64,000 bases of DNA from Parietaria judaica (taxonomy: Eukaryota; Streptophyta; Magnoliopsida; Rosales; Urticaceae), in assembly GCA_954871525.1 (NCBI GenBank), contig OX940866.1, positions 14,717,001 to 14,781,000 on the forward strand. The letters are read 5' to 3'. The translations under genes and the position numbers were made by a program. Positions within the stretch are counted from its first letter, which is position 1. Each line of letters starts with the position of its first letter. The notes under the pieces were generated by a model. That model made no database searches. It was not told where the DNA came from and was given only the letters and a program-made list of their open reading frames with translations. Shown piece after piece: positions 59,663 to 64,000 of this stretch.

Positions 59663-60129
59663 TTGTTAAATTTTATTTCAGGGTCTACTTTATATATTAT
59701 TTGTACTTTATATATTATTTGTTTGAACTTTGAAGAGTTCTATAAGTATATAAGCATTTATTTGATTTACTGGTTTTGCTCATTTAACGTCTCTTCAACT
59801 TTATATGTTAGTTTTTGACAGTAATACCCTTTGAACTTCGTTGTTGGTGATTTTAGTTTCTGACATTAATGTCTTAATCCTCTTAAAAACGATGAAAAAT
59901 ATTAGTTTATATATACGTCAAATAATTTATTAGAGAGGTTTTTTTTTTCTTCACTTCATTTACTGGACAAACATTTAATATACGAAATTATGATATTATT
60001 TCACATAAAAACACGCTTTATTCAACATTGGGAACTTAATATGTAAAAACGAGTTTGAGAATATGGTGGCCATTTTCGAGAAACAATGGGAACTTATGCC
60101 GCAATTTTACCTTAAAACTATTCTAAAAA
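59663..60129. other. Upstream region of the SDR gene
   Basis: AT-rich, no ORF of note. No clear TATA box before the probable first exon. Confidence 0.4.
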
Positions 60130-60557
60130 ATTGCAGACCACCGAAGCTCCGTTACATACGCACATAACCGAGCTTCAAGAGCGGAGGAGAGCCACACAGC
60201 GACGATCTCATCTGGTGAGTGCATCCAAACCCTAACCTTTCTCACAGCTCTCCATCTTCTCCCACAAGTTTAACAATGTCATGTCAGACACGCATTTCAC
60301 TGCTTTGCCTTTGCTCACTTCTCATCGCTTAAGCCATTGGAAGATCGATATTGTTGATTTTGGGGTTAGGGTTTGTTTTCTTTTTCCTTTTCAAGTATTT
60401 AATTGTAGATATTGAATTGATTGACCAAAATATAAGCTGTTGATTTTGAATTCAAGATCTTGGTTACTCTTTCGATGTCGAACGAGATCGTAACGTGTTT
60501 ATTGCACTTTAAGCAGCTGGAACACGGAAAGCCGGACGGTAGAGGAATCGTAGCAAG
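60130..60557 (+). other. 5'UTR of the SDR gene with a probable intron
   Basis: A GC-richer exon-like segment (about 60130-60214) ends CTG|GTGAGT. A good acceptor, TTTAAGCAG, ends at 60516, giving an intron of 302 bases (60215-60516), AT-rich and pyrimidine-rich as usual in plants. Exon 2 begins at 60517, 41 bases before the ATG. The transcript start is not determined. Confidence 0.55.
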
Positions 60558-61274
60558 ATGACGGCGACAATGGCAGCGCAAAGTCCTCGGACCATACTGA
60601 TAACCGGAGTGAGCAAAGGCCTGGGCAGAGCCCTGGCTGTGGAGCTGGCCAAGCGGGGTCACACAGTGATCGGGTGCTCCCGTGCTCAGGATAAGCTCAC
60701 TGCCCTTCAATCAGAGCTCTCCACCTCAGCTTCCTCTGGCAAACACCTCTTGATCAACACTGATGTGACATCTGACAGCAGCGTTGCCGAGCTGGCACGA
60801 GCTGTGGCGGAACAGAAGAGCGTCCCGGACATCATAGTGAACAACGCGGGCACGATCAACACTAACAACAAGCTGTGGGAGGTTCCCGAGGAAGAGTTCA
60901 GCCGCGTGATCGACACAAACGTGAAGGGGCTGGCGAACGTGCTGCGCCACTTCATCCCGCTGATGCTTTTGCAGAAGCGGGGGATTATAGTCAACATGTC
61001 GTCTGGGTGGGGGCGGTCGGGGGCGGCGCTCGTCTCCCCGTACTGCGCCTCAAAGTGGGCTGTGGAGGGGTTGACTCGGTCGGTGGCGAAGGAATTGCCT
61101 GAAGGAATGGCGATTGTTGCTCTCAACCCCGGCGTGATAAACACTGAGATGCTCGCCTCGTGCTTCGGGAGCTCAGCAGGAATGTATCAGTCCCCGGAAA
61201 CCTGGGCGTTGAAGGCCGCCACGATGATTTTGAATCTTACTGCAGCGGACAACGGAGCGTCCTTAACCGTTTGA
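60558..61274 (+). CDS. Short-chain dehydrogenase/reductase, pterin aldehyde reductase-like
   Basis: 238 residues in one uninterrupted exon. The protein is a classical SDR: cofactor motif TGVSKGLG (16-23), Arg42 after the second strand favouring NADPH, NNAG (95-98), Asn121, catalytic Ser149 with Tyr162 and Lys166 (YCASK), and PG at 191-192. It is likely cytosolic; no signal or membrane segment is seen. Overall it resembles the plant NADPH-dependent pterin aldehyde reductase, which reduces pterin-6-aldehyde and related aldehydes in folate salvage. A general aldehyde/ketone reductase is the alternative. The first ATG is used here; the one at codon 5 has a stronger context. GC-rich codons set it apart from the surrounding DNA. 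It is complete and appears functional. Confidence 0.9.
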   Translation: MTATMAAQSPRTILITGVSKGLGRALAVELAKRGHTVIGCSRAQDKLTALQSELSTSASSGKHLLINTDVTSDSSVAELARAVAEQKSVPDIIVNNAGTINTNNKLWEVPEEEFSRVIDTNVKGLANVLRHFIPLMLLQKRGIIVNMSSGWGRSGAALVSPYCASKWAVEGLTRSVAKELPEGMAIVALNPGVINTEMLASCFGSSAGMYQSPETWALKAATMILNLTAADNGASLTV

Positions 61275-61554
61275 TGAGGCTCTATCCTGCAAATATAGGT
61301 TTTTTTTCAAACGAAAAACGTGGTAATGATAGAGTCTAGCTTATATTGAAATAGGGCACTTGGTGCTAAATTTTGTGTCTTCAGGGCTCTTGTAGGACAA
61401 ATTTGTGCAGATATTAGGTAGGCATGGTATGCTTTTGGTTATTGATATGTGCATAAGCTTTCAGAGCAATTGCAGTTCTTTAATTTTAGTGTTATTACCG
61501 GGTGAGCAGTGAGCACTATACAAATTCAGTGGCTAATTTGGCTCGGCCAAAATA
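61275..61554 (+). other. 3'UTR and spacer of the SDR gene
   Basis: No ORF. Its beginning is similar to bases following the duplicated tail at 61630, so the 3'UTR was part of the duplication. No AATAAA is evident. Confidence 0.5.
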
Positions 61555-61770
61555 TACGAGTCGTTGAAGGCTGCCACGATGATACTGAACCTCATTGCAC
61601 CTGATAGCGGATCGCCCCTAACCGTTTAATGTAAATTTATTCGCCTTTGATAGTGAAAAACTTGAAAAGATAGAGTTTATCATGTATGAGATTAGTGCGT
61701 TTTGGTGTTTCATGTAAGAATAATTAGTGCAGACTTATTTCTCAAAATTTGGTGCCATTGTTGGCTAACA
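61555..61770 (+). pseudogene. Tail of a second SDR copy
   Basis: From 61558 one frame reads ESLKAATMILNLIAPDSGSP LTV then stop at 61629, matching the last 23 residues of the intact gene with a few changes. Diverged 3'UTR similarity continues to about 61765. Nothing of the first 210 codons remains. It is a tandem-duplicate remnant; use as an alternative last exon is possible but no convincing acceptor is seen. Confidence 0.8.
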
Positions 61771-63310
61771 ATTGAAGAGCTGATGTGGTCTATGGCGTAT
61801 CGGAATTCTGGGCCTGTTAAGAAGCAAAATATTAGGGGCGAAACCTAGATCGGACACGGTGCTGTTACCCTTTTATGGGCCCAGACAATTTTTGGGCCTT
61901 TCAGAAACCGGCCTGTGTCCTAGAACCAGGCCTTCTGGCCCTGCCTCAATCCTGGTTTCTATTTTTAAATAGAAAATACCCGGTTCTTGGGCCGGAACTT
62001 GGCCAGGATTGGGTTTCGGAGTCAAATCTTAACCCCTAAAACAATTTGTGATTAATCTTAATTTCGAAAGCTTCCATTGTATGAAAGAATTGGACGCGAA
62101 GCTCCATGTATCTTATTTTTCTTTACAAATTTATTCACCTTTTAACTGGCACAAAGCCGCTGATGCCGAGCCAGCTCCTATAGCTATGCCCTGCTTGGTC
62201 CCCCGGCATGGTGAAGGCTCTGTTGTGCGTCGTGAGCACCGGCCGGTGGAGCTACTCAAGCAAACCGCCCCTACATGACCACAAAATAGGGACAAAAAGG
62301 AGAAGGTTTTGAAGGTGGCCTCTTCATCCACATCCTCAGTCAGATAGGGGACCGACCCGGGTTCTTTTTTTAGAGCTATTGAAAGAAAGTAAACATGTCT
62401 TTCGAGTCTCAACAATATTAAGTCCTAAAATTTTATTTGCAATTACAACCGTAAGATTTTGATTAAGGGACGGAAAAATTCAGTAACTATACTCGAAACC
62501 TTAAATCGAATGTTATCCTCCAAAGTTGCATAAAGACACAAGAATTTTTCTTCACAATCAATTATTATTCTTATAGGTATTAACTCTTAGCCACTAATCT
62601 CGATTGCGTTTTAAGTCTGTTTAAACGATCTTTGCAAGTCAGCCAGAAAATGTCGTACAAAAGCACTCGCCATGACGAGGTATTAGACTTTGTTTGGGCG
62701 ATTCTCAAAAACAGTCATTCAAAAAAGTTGTTTTCTTACTTACTGCCTGTGTGCCGGGGGTGCTTAAAACTCGCCGCTGCGAGGGTGACTTTGTACTACG
62801 GTTTCGGCAACACGCTAGTGCAAAATCCGCAATATCAGTTTCATAGTTGCTAGTGAGGAAGGTCAACATACATCCTAATTAATGTATATAAGCCATTAGT
62901 GATGCATATTCAAATGTTTTTCGGTTACATGCAAACTATATAATATAAAATATATTAATATGTTTCCCATATAGAAAAGAATAACTTTACCCGATAAAAC
63001 CAGTATAACAAAAAAGCTGAACCCGTGTGAAATTTTTGGCTCGAGGTTAGGCACGTGATTATCTTGCATGCTGTTAGGTCAAATTGATCATCAACGATAG
63101 CTATAAAGTGTTTTTATGATGCCATAATAATAATACACGACCTTATTGTTCAATGGCTATTATTATATATTTGCAAATACTTTTATATAAGTCGTACGTG
63201 GTCGGTTGATTGCCAGCAAAAATCTTCAAATAAAAACAATTTCATCACTAAGTCTCTTTTAATAATGTCCCTCGTGTTGTATTGTTATTTTAGTTCTAAT
63301 TTTGATATCT

Positions 63311-63311
<1 letters not shown>

Positions 63312-63350
<39 letters not shown>
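63312..63350. repeat. (TA)n microsatellite
   Basis: About 19 units, flanked by ATCTTG and CAAGCAT, which pair imperfectly. Confidence 0.95.
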
Positions 63351-63352
<2 letters not shown>

Positions 63353-63548
63353 AGCATCTTTCAATGGAGAGAAGAAAACTGCCTTTTAAATCTATAATGA
63401 TTAATCTTTACTTTACATAATATATCGAAATTGAGAGGTTGAACGTGTAGATTATTAACCTTGCAAGTTGCGACTGATAATAATATAAGTTACTGCCATA
63501 CAAGTGGGTTAATATCTAAATGAGCATGAGCCTTCGGGTGCTAAGATA

Positions 63549-63549
<1 letters not shown>

Positions 63550-63592
<43 letters not shown>
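63550..63592. repeat. (TA)n microsatellite
   Basis: About 21 units; an A20 run follows at 63611-63630. Confidence 0.95.
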
Positions 63593-63597
<5 letters not shown>

Positions 63598-64000
63598 GGA
63601 AGTTATCCAGAAAAAAAAAAAAAAAAAAAAGGCTTTTGTCCCATAGGCGTAGCTAGTATGCTAGTAACATACGCATGTGCATCATTAATTTTCAAAAAAT
63701 ATACCACATATAGTATATATTATGTATAGTTTATGTAGTTGTTACATATATGTTTATTTTGTATTGTTTATAAGTTTTTATATCTATGTCTATGTATATT
63801 GATTGTGTTATAATTAATTATCTGTTATTGAAATACACTCGGCGGAAGGCAATTTCAGCAACACACTCGTTATTTTCGACGGTGCTGGTGATACTCAACG
63901 ATAACAACGATGCATTCGGTATTTTTTGACGTACGCGCGGTGTTGGCGACCCACTTGGCATTCTCGACTGTGTCGACAATGTATATACGACCTAGTGCGT

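Larger units (their letters stand above)
61771..64000. other. Unassigned right end of the window
   Basis: No gene recognised. 61800-62040 is rich in GGCC/CCGG motifs resembling degenerate transposon ends. A minus-strand open stretch at 62415-62131 (94 codons) and a plus-strand one at 62632-62853 (73 codons) have balanced composition but match nothing I know. (AT)n tracts lie at 63312-63350 and 63550-63592, and A20 at 63611-63630. The last 170 bases are less AT-rich and unassigned. Confidence 0.35.

Noticed and set aside
60399..61144. Antisense ORFs of 74-145 codons across the SDR gene
   Set aside because: Shadows of a GC-rich coding exon; the sense frame has all SDR motifs.

Overview
This is a plant nuclear window, most likely from a eudicot. 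It is AT-rich and built almost entirely of nested transposable elements (Ty1/copia, Ty3/gypsy chromovirus, CACTA, hAT, Helitron, SINE, MITE). I can defend one intact host gene: a short-chain dehydrogenase/reductase at 60558-61274 that resembles plant NADPH-dependent pterin aldehyde reductase. I see no rRNA gene, no free-standing tRNA gene and no CRISPR array.

Layout. 1-3211: hairpin-rich AT DNA, then a decayed Ty3/gypsy-type gag (Transposase_28-like) on the minus strand. 3212-24065: a copia element (Copia-1, minus strand, target duplication GCGCA) with long LTRs (family A) and only the RT/RNase H end of pol. Its 5' LTR was split by a young Tekay/Del-like chromovirus (G1, 11279-22159). 24924-27110: a solo LTR of another copia family (C). 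27615-29214: a Mutator-like element with doubled terminal inverted repeats. 29694-37934: a second gypsy element (G2, target duplication ATTTG) with almost identical LTRs but a ruined pol. 37940-41160: AT-rich DNA with a Helitron 3' end and possible captured gene pieces. About 41210-44650: the 3' end of a CACTA transposon, split by a solo LTR-A (duplication ATGTA). 44705-44903: a tRNA-derived SINE. 45060-57893: a second copia element (Copia-2, duplication GATAT) broken by two LTR-B insertions. One LTR-B holds a solo LTR-C, which holds a hAT element. 57899-64000: a more genic region with a MITE, the SDR gene with a 5'UTR intron, the duplicated tail of a second SDR copy, and unassigned DNA.

How the parts relate. 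The target duplications and mutual interruptions give an order of insertion. Copia-2 is older than LTR-B, which is older than LTR-C, which is older than the hAT. Copia-1 is older than G1. Almost every element is defective. G1 keeps a full pol (with an unusual protease triad) and an intact extra gag-like ORF upstream of a broken canonical gag. G2 must have moved with proteins supplied in trans, because its LTRs are near-identical while its own pol is wrecked.

The two observations I rate highest are (1) the extra gag-like ORF with a long acidic tail in G1, and (2) dense runs of perfect short hairpins through the long copia LTRs and non-coding internal DNA, with at least one compensatory base-pair change between LTR families. 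All coordinates and comparisons were made by eye; lineage names are inferences.
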